From Meghimatium bilineatum (taxonomy: Eukaryota > Mollusca > Gastropoda > Stylommatophora > Philomycidae), in the NCBI GenBank assembly GCA_034231615.1, contig CM067298.1:49891832-49955831 (forward strand): a DNA stretch of 64,000 bases, given 5' to 3'. The first letter of the stretch is position 1. Each line of letters opens with the position of its first letter. The position numbers and the translations under genes were made by a program. A model generated the notes under the pieces. The model saw nothing but the letters and a program-made list of their open reading frames with translations, did not search any database and was not told the origin of the DNA. This document shows, piece after piece, positions 35,401 to 49,885 of the stretch.

Positions 35401-38400
35401 AAAGTTGTGTCCAATATGTACTTCGTCTTGAACACAGTTATTGCTATACCGATTTTAAATAACGTAGCCCATATGTACATATTGTATAGTGTATGATTAA
35501 ATAACATTATTAATATTTTCATACAGTGGTTTAAATATTAAAATTATGAATACATATTAAGAGATTGCGTTGCATTAGTAAGATTTATATTGCAATAATT
35601 AAAACACCATCAAATATATTTCAAAATTCTTCATTTTGAACTTATAAAGTAAAAATAGAAATCAAAATAAACACATTAATTCACAATTAATAGTAATCAT
35701 GCGATGGATGGTCCTGCTAAACTTGAATTTTTTTTTTAATATGTGACTCAACTGTCGTTAAAAACAGCCATAAATCGCGACGTTAATTTACATGTAATAT
35801 TTTCCTTTACCTAGTAAATCAGCTACATCATTAAACCCATACATGACCAAATAGGAAGATGGTAATGCAATCAATAGTTTCTTCACTTTTTACATAAAAT
35901 ATATACTACATTAGTCATCGAGTGCAATAGAACTGCTGCCACGTTTGATTATACATTATTGTAGTCGTCTAACGTAATTAAACACACATTGTTTATTTAG
36001 TCTAACTTGGTGGGACCATCACTAACCTTGAAAGACATTTCTATAGTTTCATGCAAATTGTGCACGATATATGACTTCTCCGCCTTTGAGATACGAGGGT
36101 GTACTTTTGGTGAATCGTATACAAAGTAGCACCAAAAAAAGAACCACACTATTCCAAAACAACCTGTAGACAACACCATTAACACTTTTTGAATTTATTA
36201 ATCGTATAACAATTTGAAAACACGACAACAGTGGCGCACCAATAGAAACTAATAATATCCACACACAAATTGGATGTTTAAAAAATGCAATGTTAAAACA
36301 ACTACAAAATATATATGTGGTACAAGGCAAACAAAAAATACAAGAAAACACCATGTTGAAGTGTGCAGATACAAAAGTTGTACAACAGAAAAAGCAATGT
36401 TTCCAGAAATAACTGAAATAAAAACATCATGACGACAATATCGACTAGCTAGAAAAAAAGTAAAGCTTATAATCAAAGAAGCAAAAGTTAATTCATGGAA
36501 TAAGTATGGAGAACACTTAATTGACATATGTAAAACAAACCCAAGAGAATTTTCAAATGTATTAAATACATGGAAGTGAAAGAAGAGAGATATAATCCCA
36601 TAACAATCATCAATGATAAAAGTGACAACCCCTTAGTGAACAGCATAAATAGGAAAGTAAACTGGAAAGTGTACTTCCAGGAATTATACAACCCAACAAT
36701 AACAACAGAATATAGATCCACCAACACTCAAAAAGATCTAGAAACTACAGAACCAGATATACTAAATCAAGAACAAGAAGAAGCCTTAAAACATAGCCCA
36801 AGTAATAAATCACCAACAGGGGACAGTTTACCAATCGAAGCAATCAAAGTATATAGAAACACATGGGTCCAGTGGTTAGCCAGATTATTCGCAATAGCCT
36901 GGTCAGAAAGAAAGGTACCAGACGACTGTCAAAAATCAGTAATTGTACCAATATGGAAAAACAAAGGTAGTAAGAGAGAGTGAGAATCATAAAGAGGCAT
37001 CTCCCTATCAAGTCATACAGGTACAATCTATGAAAAAATAACATAAAAGAGAATGGATACATTACTGAAACACAGCTGAATCCATCTCAATTTGGCTTCA
37101 GAAGAAGGGCAAGCTGTACAGATGCACTATTCACACTGAGACAACTGCGTGAAAAAGCAATCGAACATAATCAAGATTTAAACTCATTATTTATAGACCA
37201 GGAAAATGCATTCTACAGAGTAGATAGAAACATTATTTGGGAAACCCTAGAAATTTATAACATCAGAGGACAGCTGTTAGACAATATCGATAGATATAGT
37301 CAAAATTGATAGAGCCCTAAGCTATTTGAGATATGTGTCCCTAAGCTATTTGAGAAATGTGTCCATGAGCTATATGAGATATGTGTCCCTAAGCTATTTG
37401 AGTTATGGGGCCCTTTAACGATTAAGAATATATAGATAGTGAAAAAAATATAACAAAATTGGACCCTCCCCGCCCCAATCAAAGTGAGGGCCCTAAGCTA
37501 TATCGTGTTTAGCTTATAGGTAAATCCGGCAGTATATACCCCATGCTCGTATTGTCTGCCTTACAAAATCAATATTTGTGTACATTTCATGTAAGTTATG
37601 TACTGTATATACGATTAGTTGCTATATTTAAAATGTTACCCTATTACAGAACGTGATTTGAAATATATGAGCCAGTCATTCAAACCACAGAACGTTCTTG
37701 AGTACTACAGGAAATAACGTTTTGTAGTTATCAAGGCTTAAATTGGGATGGGAGGGGGTTGTACCTAAAAACACCCCAAAAAAACAAGATCATTCGCCCT
37801 TTCTGGTGGGTAATTTCAATTATTTGTATGTGAAATAAAGAAATCAGATGGTCTTTTGCGAAAAGACGTCAAGAAATGGAGACGGAAGAAAATGTGCGGT
37901 TAACCAACTTTTGACTAAATTATCTAGTACAAGCAGTTATGTTTTTATTTCCTCAGTCTTGCGCGTTACATCCATTCTCTCCCCCCTCCCTGAAATATAT
38001 AGGTAAGAACAAGATGTTGGTCGATAGTATCGCCTGTGTAATTTTCAACTGTCACTCATCCCAAGGATAAAGAGTAAATAAGTGTTCGGAGCCCCGCTAG
38101 TGTAAAGCACATCGTTCTGAGAGCCAGGCCAATGTAAAGTAAATAACTGCCGGTAGCTGATCTAGTGTAAAGTAAATAAATACCGGGAGACGCACCAGTG
38201 TAAAGTAAATAAATACTGGAAGCAGTATAATTGTAAAATAAGTCTTTCGCCGAACAGCATACGCGGATTTAGAGTTCTCTTGTTGTTTATGGTGTGACAT
38301 AAAATATATTCACATGATTCTCCCAGATATAAGGAAATTGGACATTAGGGATCATGATCTTGGAGAGTCGAGGAATGGTGCCATCTCTACTGAAACAAGT

Positions 38401-41400
38401 TCTGTAAGAAACCAGGGCCGTGCCGTGCTATGATGCAGAGAAAACATATGCACGTATTGATATTCTATAGTTTGTATCTTGTAGAGAGATGTGTATAGGC
38501 TTCCAGAGATGTTTCTCAAATAGTCCACATTTGCAACAGTGGTTACAGTAGTCATTTACAAAGAAATATAATACACTCAAAATAAATTTATGTCACTCAA
38601 AGTCATGAACGGAACTAGTAAAAGTGAGGACATATTCGACCCTTTTCTTATCAATGGAAGAAAACAGCTCAAATTAAAAAAAATAATTAAGTTGCGAATG
38701 TTGCAGTGTACATTTTAGCTAGTTAAATCTTTTCTTGCTAGCCTAAACTGTAATATTGTTTGTAAGTGGGATATCATGGGCAGCCTTAGTATTCAGCTGC
38801 GTGTGGCCATACGTATCCAATCACATTGACAAGGAGCTGACCATTAAAGGACAACATAATACTAAAGATGTACTGAATGCTAAGTTTATATATTTTAAAA
38901 CCTGAATGCAATCGTATGTGTGCATTTATAATAAAATGTACGAAATAAACACAAGCATTTAGAATTAATAAAAACATATAGCAGAAGAAAATATTTCTGT
39001 TAGCTACCTCAATTTTAAACAAAATTGAAAGTCCAACATCTAATCATTGGCGGTCATGGACTTCAGAAATTATATCAGATCGTTCCTATAGTAAGACGCC
39101 ACGCATACCTAGAGGATATGGTTCTGCCATTAAATCAACATAGCGAGGCACAGAGTATTTTTCTCAATGCAAAGAAGACTTACAGAATTCATGCCATCAG
39201 AAATGCACTCATACCTACAGTAACATTTTTCAGAAAAAAATATAAAATATCAATAAATTGTAATATTTTTAGTCAATATTTTACAATGCAAGAGACATGT
39301 TCAGTAAGTCTGCGAAAACAAATTAATTGTGCTACAGTAAAGCAACATGTTTGAAACAATGTACCGCCGAAGACGGATGTGTCGGGCCACTGGCGCAAAT
39401 AAAACTGCGACGAAACGCATTTGTATTCTCTGGACTGCATCCTGCTGGAGTAGTACTGCTACAGGAGAGATCCAGCAGGAGTTTGAGAATAAACGCTGAA
39501 GAAGAAGAAGAAACAATGTATATCATATAGTGAATTGTACAAGAAAGTTACAACTGTTCTTCTTATCACTTCATAAACAGCTAAACAACAACATATAATT
39601 TCACATATAAATTTTGACGTGAAACACATTACCTGCGAAGTAAAATACAAATGGCCATCCAAGTGAACTATCACAAAGTATTGCTGTGGCAGGAAATGTG
39701 ATCACCATACCCAACAAAGAACCTTTCAAATTATATAATAAATATATATAAAATAAATAACATAAATAAACAATAGTACACTAGTAATTGTGAAAGAGTA
39801 CCACATGACTTTTTCAGTTGTTAAAAGTGTTCTAAATTCAAACAATGTCATAGATAATCTGGACTTTTTTCACATAATCCTTTCTCTGCTTTACATAACC
39901 AGGTTAAGTATAGACCTTTGCTTATATTTTCTTAACGATTTAGTATTTTGGTCAATTGGTTCATGTGGGTATTTATTACATAATGTATGGTCCTTAGCAT
40001 ACAATGTGTCTGTTTTCTTCTTCTTCTTCTTCTTTCGTTCACTTGAAACATGTCTATATCTGTAATTCTGTCTCCCCAATAAAACTCACTGTCCTTTGCA
40101 GTTCATACAGTGTCCCATAGAGCCTTGATTCCACTGTTGTTTCCTCTGGCCAACATGTCCGCCCCAGCGTTTCATGCCCAGAACACTGTTGAAGTACATG
40201 TTTGGCACTCTGTGCTGCCTGTCCACATGTACACATGGCCGTGTTGCCAATCTTGAACTCTGTACACATGTGACTGCGGAGTCGGTTGTGTCCCGCCCTG
40301 AGGCGTAGCATTATAACCTGCCCTGGTCTGTTCACAATACGACAGTCATCCTGTGTTGGTGCCTGTGGCCCTCTCATTGACCCGATCATCTGTTTTTCTG
40401 ATGGCAGGTGATTCGTATATCTGGTTGGTCTTCGGCAGCACCTTCCTTAGCCAGTTGGTCTGCTTTTTCATTTCCTGGTATTCCACAGTGAGAGGGTATC
40501 CACTGCATGGTTACTCTATACTGGTAAGATAATTCGCCAAGTAGTTTTTTCCAAGTCTGTTAGTTTTCCAGACCGGAGAGCTCGAAGCACCGACCCTGCA
40601 TCTGTCAGGAATACCACAGGCTGTAGGTCGGAGTTGGAGTTCAGCAGTTTTTTAGCTGCCACACCAACCGCCTGGATTTCCGCATCATAATTATTGCAGA
40701 ATTTTCCTGTCGATGTTCTGACCGTATTTCTAGGCTTGTGTGGACACTATATATACACCTGCACCCCCATTCCACACGGCACTCCGTGCTGACCCATCTG
40801 TGTATACACTGACCCATATATCTTGTGGATATTCCTCATCCAGGAAACTGAGGGCGACTGTCCTTAGCTGCACACTGTTCTGTTCGTCCTCGCTTAGCAT
40901 TCCCCTCACATGGGTCTGAATGTATATTGGCATTCCATGTCTTTCACTCCACGGGGTTTGTTCTGGTACAGACCTTAAGGGGCTGTCAACTTCAAGTAGG
41001 TCTGTAAGTTGTCTGCGGAGTCGTATAGCTTGATGGATAAAACTGCTTATTTTCAGTCGTCCCATTGCTAGATTGTGGAATCTTTCCTTCATTGGATGAC
41101 TTGGCATACACTGAAACTTTTCTGCCTGAATTAGTACTTTTGTGTCTCTGCGTTCGCCATGTGTTTGCATTCTTCCCATTTTCTGCATTTCTGCAATGGG
41201 TGTTGATTTCATTGCTCCCAACATTATTCTAAGTGTCTGGTTTTGCACTTTATCTAGATCTTGTAATGTGGTGTTTGATGCAAGACACCACGCAGCTGAA
41301 CCATATTCCAGGAGTGGTCTTATGCCTTGCTAGTAAACTTTACTGAGTATATTACCACAGGCTCCCCATGTGGTTCCACTTAGTTTTCTTAGGATAGCTA

Positions 41401-44400
41401 ACTTCCTCCTGGCTTTTGTTGTTGCTTTGTTTATGTGCTGCTTCCATGTCAGTTTAGCATCAAAAGTAACTCCGAGGTATGTGGGTTGTTTGTCTTCTTT
41501 CAAGAGCTCTCCATCTATCTTGATATGACTGGATTTTGTTTTGGTGAGAGGGTAAATTTTTATGCGCAATTTTTGCTAACAAATGAAATATTTATGTGAT
41601 TTTTACATTATATTTTCCACATTCTGTACTCTAGACTCATGAAGTTTTTAGTGAATATGTATATTTTTTATAACTGGATCCTGAACTATTTTCATAGTGC
41701 TTACTTTGAAAGAAAACAATTTATAGCACTATTCATTCACAAAAATACGTGAATTTTTATTTTTATAATTTGTCCTCATAATGTTTAGAAAAGTTTACTA
41801 CATACAGTTATTTCAAAGGTTTATGATCCAAATAAACCAAATATAAACCTTATTACTTGATGTTGAGACTAGAAACTAAAAAAAACCGATTACTTTCCAG
41901 TTTAAAAACCAGCATCAGCATTTTTGGATATTTACATTTGTATTATTTACATAAATAATTACTTGAACTAATTAGTCCATGATTTTTCAGCCAGCAATAT
42001 TTCAGGCTGTTTTACACAAATAAAGTGCAAATAACCCATTTTCTGGGTAGGTCTAACATCTTTAGTTTTCGCGTGCTTCCAGAATACCATCAGACATGCT
42101 CCTCAAAATGCAATACATTACATATACTATGGATACAAAGACATGGGCAGAGCTTGTAAATGATGGATTACAGAAATAAAAAAGTCAACGAATATAAACA
42201 TATATGAAGCGCACAAAAAATCCATCTTTAAAGAACTCTTCTACACCTGAAGCTGCAAAGCATAAAGAGATGTAAAACGAAAAGAAATTGAAAAAAAAGA
42301 GTCTGAGGGAACCTGGATAACCTGTAGAAAACGATCTCCGTCCTAGACTAAACATGACTGCAAGAATACACTGAGGCGCAGATATGTATTCTGAAATAGA
42401 GTGGGGAGGTTATCTACAGAAAAGAAAGAAACGATTATTTGCCAATTTTCGTCGAGTGTAATTACATCTTTCTCGTGAGAAAACGAATTACTTTTTTCTG
42501 AAGAATTATTAAAGGAATGGTTTGCACACCTCTTCGCTAAATTTCATGTACTAAAAGACATTTCCTAAAGGGTTATGTGATTGAATTAGCTTACGGGTAT
42601 TGACCGTATAATTTTATGGACCATAAATCCATTTCTAAGACAACCCCACCCATCTAACATGCGGCCTTGAACATAGTCACACCAACCCGTACGATTTTAT
42701 TCTCATTGGTACATCCACCATTCTATACATGACTCGACATTATATGAGATTATGAGAAATATTAATAATTGGTGCGTCAGCCACGATAAGTATAGCATAA
42801 GTACACTGAGAGGAAAGCACAACGCTTGAGGGCAGCGTTATGTGCAAAGAGAATGGAAAATATATTTAAAAAATCGAAACTAAAATATTGTTTGCTCGAA
42901 ACAAGACTCGTTACCGGTCAAATATAGGACTATATATATGTTTGGTCTTCGTTCTTGTGAGATTATACCTTAATTAAGTATATCTGAAAGCACAACAATA
43001 TTGAGAAACATTTTCGTGTACTCCAGATTCTGGTCAGTAGATCCATTTTCCTGAGCGGCAGATGTGTTTATTCATTTTCATTCATTTTCCTTTTGCGCAT
43101 AGGGCAGAGGTCAGAGCTCTCCACTTCTGTCTGTACAAAGCTATTCTGTGAAGCTCTTGGACAGTATGGATATTGACTGTTTTACTTTCTCTAAGTATTG
43201 TTCTTCCAAGTGTTGTTTTGGTCTACCGCTGGTTCTTTTGCCTGTAGGTATCCATTCAAGAGATTGGTGATGTATCCTGTTGATGTCTGCGCGTAGGACA
43301 TTCCCGTTTAAGTTAATTACCAGAATTGTTTACTGTATACTGTTAATTAATTCATTTTGTTAGAATTCAGAGTAAAATTTAGTAAAAATGTCTAATAGTT
43401 TAAAAGTTGAGTGTTAGAAAGCATACACGTGATGATAATAACCGTAATACAATAATACATCTATTCTGTGAACAGATAGCTCTTGACAGCCACTATTTGT
43501 ATTCTGACAATATGGTTCATTGTTTCAAAGACATAGTTATACTAGGAGTTTATGAATGCATATTTGCATTTATGAATTCCCATGACGGAAACTATTCCAA
43601 CGGAGTAGTATCAGAGCATCTTCAAGACCTGCGAGGAGTGTTGCATATACTTCTGGGCCTACTATTCAATCATTGTTATATATCTTTTGAGAAATATGCA
43701 ACGATGGTACACCTGTTATTCGTTGCCACTTAGGAGTGTGTCACAAATGTGGTTAAAGTACAATGTCCCCTGATATGCATCGTATGGGGATTATTTTATT
43801 TTAAAAAAACAAAAGTAAGAAATTGAGACAAGACATGCATTTAACCATAAGTGCAACAGGACACAAAAAGTATAAGAATAAAAATGAATGTTGAATGAGC
43901 AGTCGCTGGAAGAAAGAGGAAGTATGGCTTACATAGTTGTTCGTTCATTCTTCTTCAGCGATAGATTATTATACATTCAGTCCGATATTTATCTTGTACA
44001 CAGCGGTTTGTCTTAGAGTTGTTTTTGGATTCCCTGTATGTTTTGCAGAAACGATCATGTCATGTCGTTCTGTGAACAGCGAAACTGAGATAGTCTTTGC
44101 AGTATGTGTTCTGATGTTTGTGTTATTGTCTCACAGATGCAGGCAGCACATGCGATGCTGCAGATGGTATGTAAGTGTGCTTGTAGACGGCAATATCATT
44201 GCATAATTTTACGGAGTGACTACTTGCTGTGGGTTTACTGTTGTGTATAGTAATGGTTGTTTAGTTCTATTGTTTATTTTGTCGTGCCGTTGAACGAACA
44301 GGTTGACCGTTTACTATTTAGTGTATCATGGATTGTGCTGAGCATTGTAAAAGCCGTATTTCAAGTTCCGTACCACATGAGCCAACGTTTTCCGACATCG

Positions 44401-47400
44401 ACTCTAGGGTAGTATCTTGTGATACCTGTCTCAAAGCAGGTTTTCAGGTGACTTCTCACATAATAGCTTTATCTTATAGAATACCATGAATGTATTGTAC
44501 CTTCAACATGTTCTATCTCCGTCACCATATTAGTGAAACAGGAAGTCCTTCTATATATTCATATAATACAATAGAAGTATAGTGTTACGTGATAGTTTTT
44601 ATAGGTGACTGGTTAGACCTGCAGACCATCCTCATAAGAGACAATGTTCACGAATGTTGCAATTTATGGTGTTAGAAACAATGTATTTGATCATATATTT
44701 GGTGATAATCGATGTAGAAAAGTCGTCTAGTTAGTATCACAGACGATGATAATGTAGATGAAAATATATTGTGATAATGCATAAATAAAATATATTGTGT
44801 TCATTGATGACGTCATTGTTACTATTAATGTTACCCGTAATACTGAGGCTCATCAATTTCTGTCTCTCCAAAAGAGGTGCCCACCGTGACCAGATAACAT
44901 ACATGGCAGGCCACTGAACGCCCTATAAAACATTTTTTTAAATACAATTACTTGTTTGCATAATACTCAAAGCTGTGAAGGTTCATGGGCTTAGAACAGG
45001 AAAACAAATATGTGCTCAATTTTAAATAACATTCTTCTTGGTTTTGTTTTTGTTTACGTATGTGCTCAGTAACACTAAGAATTACATAATAACAATACTG
45101 TATTGTGGGGCACAATGATAAATTATGCGGGAGAGGGTCTAGTTAGGAGATAAAGCGTCACACAGTTCATTGCTACTGGATACATTTTGAGGAATATAAC
45201 AATGAAAGAGTCCGTGTATCTTGCACATGGCAAGGATGCTTACAGATTGACAGTGGCAATACTATGTTCTGTAAAGGACACGTTTCATTTATAAAGACGA
45301 AGACTGCTTGATACAGTGAAGTTAAATGACACATGTAAGATTAGTTCTTCACTAGAGTTTATAGAATGATATAATTGAGAAGCACAAATAATGATAACAC
45401 TCAGCTTTAGGGTGTCAGTAATATCTTTAAAGAAAATACCAAACAAGAAATATATCACCAGAGTGTGAAATATAAAGTTACAAATAAATCGATACATAAC
45501 AGATTACAATTATATGTCTACTTACCTGCATAAGGCCTAAAATGATCCTGATACCAATCAGGGCCTTATAGCTCATTCTCGCGGCCATTGGAGTGAGCAA
45601 ATTGCCTATACCACAGCCAAAAATAGCAACTCCAAAGAAATATTTTCCACCATACCTGAAATAAGTTTCAAAGTGGGCTTTCATAAATAAGCGTTTTCTT
45701 GATTCTATTTCCCATAATAAAATGTAATCACACATGTATGTCGGTAGAACATATTTCCATCTGCTCCCATAAAATATAAACACACATGTGTCATGTGACG
45801 TATTCCTTCCAAAACGTTGTCTTCCCAATGAACTCTCTGAACCTCTCTCTGTCTTGGGCGATGTGGCTTGCATTTTCTATCGATGTATTCATATTATCTT
45901 TAATGTCGTCAGTCCATCGTCTTCTTGGTCTGCCCCGTCTCCTCTTCCCAGGTACTCTTCCCTCCATTATTTGTCTTTCTAAACAGTTATTGTCTCTTTA
46001 TATGACCAAACACACATTTATGTCGGCAAAATATATTTCGGTCTTAATTTGAACATGTTCTTCTTTCCTTTTAATTGTACAGTATAGTACAACTGTCGCT
46101 CTTCTACAATTGTTTTTCTTCATCTCCATCTCTAAGTGTCACTGATATAGTCTCAGTCTCCACTTTTCTTCTCCGGGTGTCGTTGTTTTTCAACTATCTT
46201 ATTTTTTTGTCTAGTTATTTGTCAGGATTTTTGCTGAATGCGTCTCTATGGTGATTTCATGTCTGCTCACCACAACTTCCGTTCTTGATTGTACATATTT
46301 TGCGTTATGGGTGATTGTTTAATCGCAATATCTGCGACTTTCGGTATGTTCGCACTCTTCCGTCCTCCTATCCGACTCTAATCTCTGGGTCACTCTGTTG
46401 ACGCTCTGTGGGCCTAGTCTAAACACCCCCCCCCCCCAATTTACACCTCAACATAGCTTGCAGACGCGCGGCTACTCTTTACTGATATTTCTGGTTGTGA
46501 CATGGAGGTCTCCTTATTCTGACTTCGGTCGTTGTCTTTTATCTAGCTTCAATCCTCTCATGTCCACGACGTGATCTTAGCCACATTACATTTAGGACCT
46601 GTATAAGAGTGCGTGCCATGTGTATTATACCTATGTTAGCTTCCAGCCCACTGCAACTTTTGCTGAGATAAGTAATTCGTTTCATTTTCAAAAATGTTTA
46701 CTCTATTGATCGTCCTATTCAATCTTATCCTATACTAAATCATTCGCACCATTATTACTCTCTTGTCCACTCTATCCGCTCGTCATGATATGTGTTTCTC
46801 CTCTTCTTTTTCTGGACAATTACTGCTTTGATCTGTAACTATCTATGATATATTTCATACAACTCTTTAAGCTATTCCTCCTACTATTCCTCCTACCATC
46901 AAATATGCTTTCTTTAACTTTTCAAAATAAAAAATATTGCTTTTCTGTCAGATGCCTTTCGTCATGAAAGCCTTTCGGCTTTTAAAACAAAATGTCGTAT
47001 GTAGCTGTCTGAAATTGCTAGTATATATTGTTCATAATATTGTTAACACATATAACCATTTCCATTCATTTGTACAATCTGCGTGTGTTACCCCAGCTCA
47101 GTATCGGTTGCGACATGGATACATGTTGGTCTTCGCCACCAACAGTCATAAATCCAGTACTACCACAATGGTCACCTCTGTCCCCAGTACTATTCAATGT
47201 GTATACAGTTCAAATTACAAGCTGTCAGAATGCAGGACCAGGTAGAACCATGTCTTATGTTGATGACATCTTGGTATATAGGCAGGGCAGAGATAGAGAA
47301 AGAATTGCCAGAAATTTGCAGAGGGAGCTTGATCGTATAGGAGAATGGTGCAGTAATGCTGGAACTTTTGTTAATCTATCAAAGGCATCGATAACATGAT

Positions 47401-49790
47401 TTCCCCTAAACAATCACATAGTGAACACGTCCACGCCATCGGTTACTTTGAGAGGGGATGACCTCGAGAGAACCAGCACAATGAAGTACTTGGGGGTCAT
47501 GTTGGACCGAAGTCTGAGTTTCAAAGATCATGTTGACCACATAATTGTAAAGGCTTATAAAGGTCTTGCGGCGATGAAAGTTATGGCTGCTGCTCAATGC
47601 GAACAGAGACTGCTATTTCTGCTGTATCAGGGATTGGTGGTGGCGGTGGTAGAGTAAGCACTGGCAATTCTGACACTGAGTCAAACTCAAACTGAAAGAT
47701 TGGATAGAATCCAAAATGAAGCAATGCGAATAATTTTGGGGTGCACGAGAGATACGTCGGCTCGGGCTATGCGATACCTACGTGATTGCCCAACTGCGGA
47801 GCAAAGATTACAAATGTGCAGGGCGCGGGACTACCTAAAAATCACCGCTGATAAAGAGCACCCTCTACACCCAGAAATTAACAAAGTGAAAGGAAGTCGT
47901 CTAAAGAGAGGAAAGTCGTGGATAGGGCGCGCAGAGGACGTTATACAGAGTGTCTACAGATTGGAAGATGTACTACCTGGTGCCGAATGGAGTCTGGAAC
48001 CCTCGGATTACCCAACAACCTTCGAAGGAGTAATAACACTCAATAGAGAGTGCAGGGAATGGTGTCCGACAGTGGTCAAGTCGGAGGTGCTCGCTCTGAT
48101 CAGTGAGAATTCCAGGGAAGGTGATATAATTATATATACAGATGAGTCGGTTGAAAGACACATCAGGAGTTCCTGGGCTTTCACGTCTCAAAGGTGGGGG
48201 GGAGACTATCAGAGAGGAAAGTGGTGCATTCGTTCAGACGACAAGCAGCTTGACAATTGCGATTCTGGCGGTGACCAAAGCTTTGCAATGGGTCTGCTCA
48301 CAGACTGTCTGCGAGCATGCCTGTATCCTCAGTGACTCCATGAACATGATTGTGAAAGTTCAGACGGGGTACGTTCGAGAACAGTGGCTGGATGCAGTGA
48401 ATAACTCATGTGTGCGTACAGTGACTTTTATTTTTGTGCTGGGACACGCGGGAATCCGGGGTAATGAAAGAGCAGATAGGTTGGCCGCCCACGCTGCTAC
48501 TACGGCTGTTGGTGGAGCGATGGATCGGGCAGACATTTTGAAAGCCCTACGTGAAAACGCACGAAAAAATGACTGTACAAGTGACGATGACTCTTGTTCC
48601 ATGATTAGAATAAAGGAACTTGGTTTGAAATGTGGTGTCGCTAGAAAGGCAAGTTTTCTTGGGCGAAAGAGAATGATGGTCAATCAACAACGCACTGGGA
48701 CTGTCAGTCAACGTGTAATGGCGGATACACTCAAGAAAAGATCTTCCGGAGTGCAATGACGAAGATCCAACGACTAACTAACTAGTATCAGTTGCTATTG
48801 TCTACTCGTTATCTATATCTCGATCTATGTGAAATACTTGATATCCAATATTTTTAGGTTTTCATTGACCAGAATCATTGACCACGTTTATTGACCCGAA
48901 AACATCATAATACGGATGAAACTAATAAATCTAATGAGAAGCCAAATGTATCTATCCGCCTATCTCTATCTATACGTTGTGTCCCTTGTTTGTCTTGCGG
49001 CGTCAGGGGTGGAAGAGTTCTCTGGAGATGGCCTTTTTGTGCGCTGTTTGTAAGCTTGTTCCTGTGGCTTCTTTGATTTCTGTTATCTATCTTTTACATG
49101 GTCTGCCTCTGGCTTTATAACCGTTATGTATATGCGTCATAGCCATTTGTGGCATGCTATATGTCGGTAGTATGGAAGCGTGTGAAAATCACTTGATCTG
49201 TTGTCTTTTGATGTGTTCCAATACTGGTATTGTTTTGGTTATCTGTCTGATGTTATCGTTTCTAATTATATCTCTTAATGACACTCCGAGTATTCTTCGT
49301 AGACATGTCATTTCTGTTGTCACTATTTTTCGTTTCGTTTTGTGCTGTCATTGTCCAGGTTTGGAACTGGTAGCATAGTGCTGGAATAATAATAGTCTTG
49401 TATAATGCAACTTTAGTGTCTATGTTTACATTTTTGTTCTTGAAAATGCGTGTCATCTGTCCTAGGATCTGGTATGTTTTGTTGCACCTATGTTGTATCT
49501 CTTTACTTGTTTTCCCTTCACTCGATATAATGCTTCCTAAGTAAGTGAACTCATTTACCTGTTTAAGGTGTTTATCATCGATGGAGATAGTGATATTTCT
49601 TTCTTTCTTTGCTATTGCCATTATTTCAGTCTATTCAATATTGATCTTCATGTTGAATTTTTGACATGTTATGTGGAGTTTGTTCATATGGTCTTGCAAT
49701 TGTTCTTCTGTTGTCGCTATTAGTACTTGGTCGTCTGCAAAGAGTAGATCGTTCAATTTGTCTTTTATGTTATCTTCTTCGTTGGTACTA

Positions 49791-49885
<95 letters not shown>

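Noticed and set aside
43407-43733. 108-codon plus-strand frame
   Set aside because: No recognisable domain and low-complexity hydrophobic composition. It lies in an SLC17 intron, and I could not support it as a gene.
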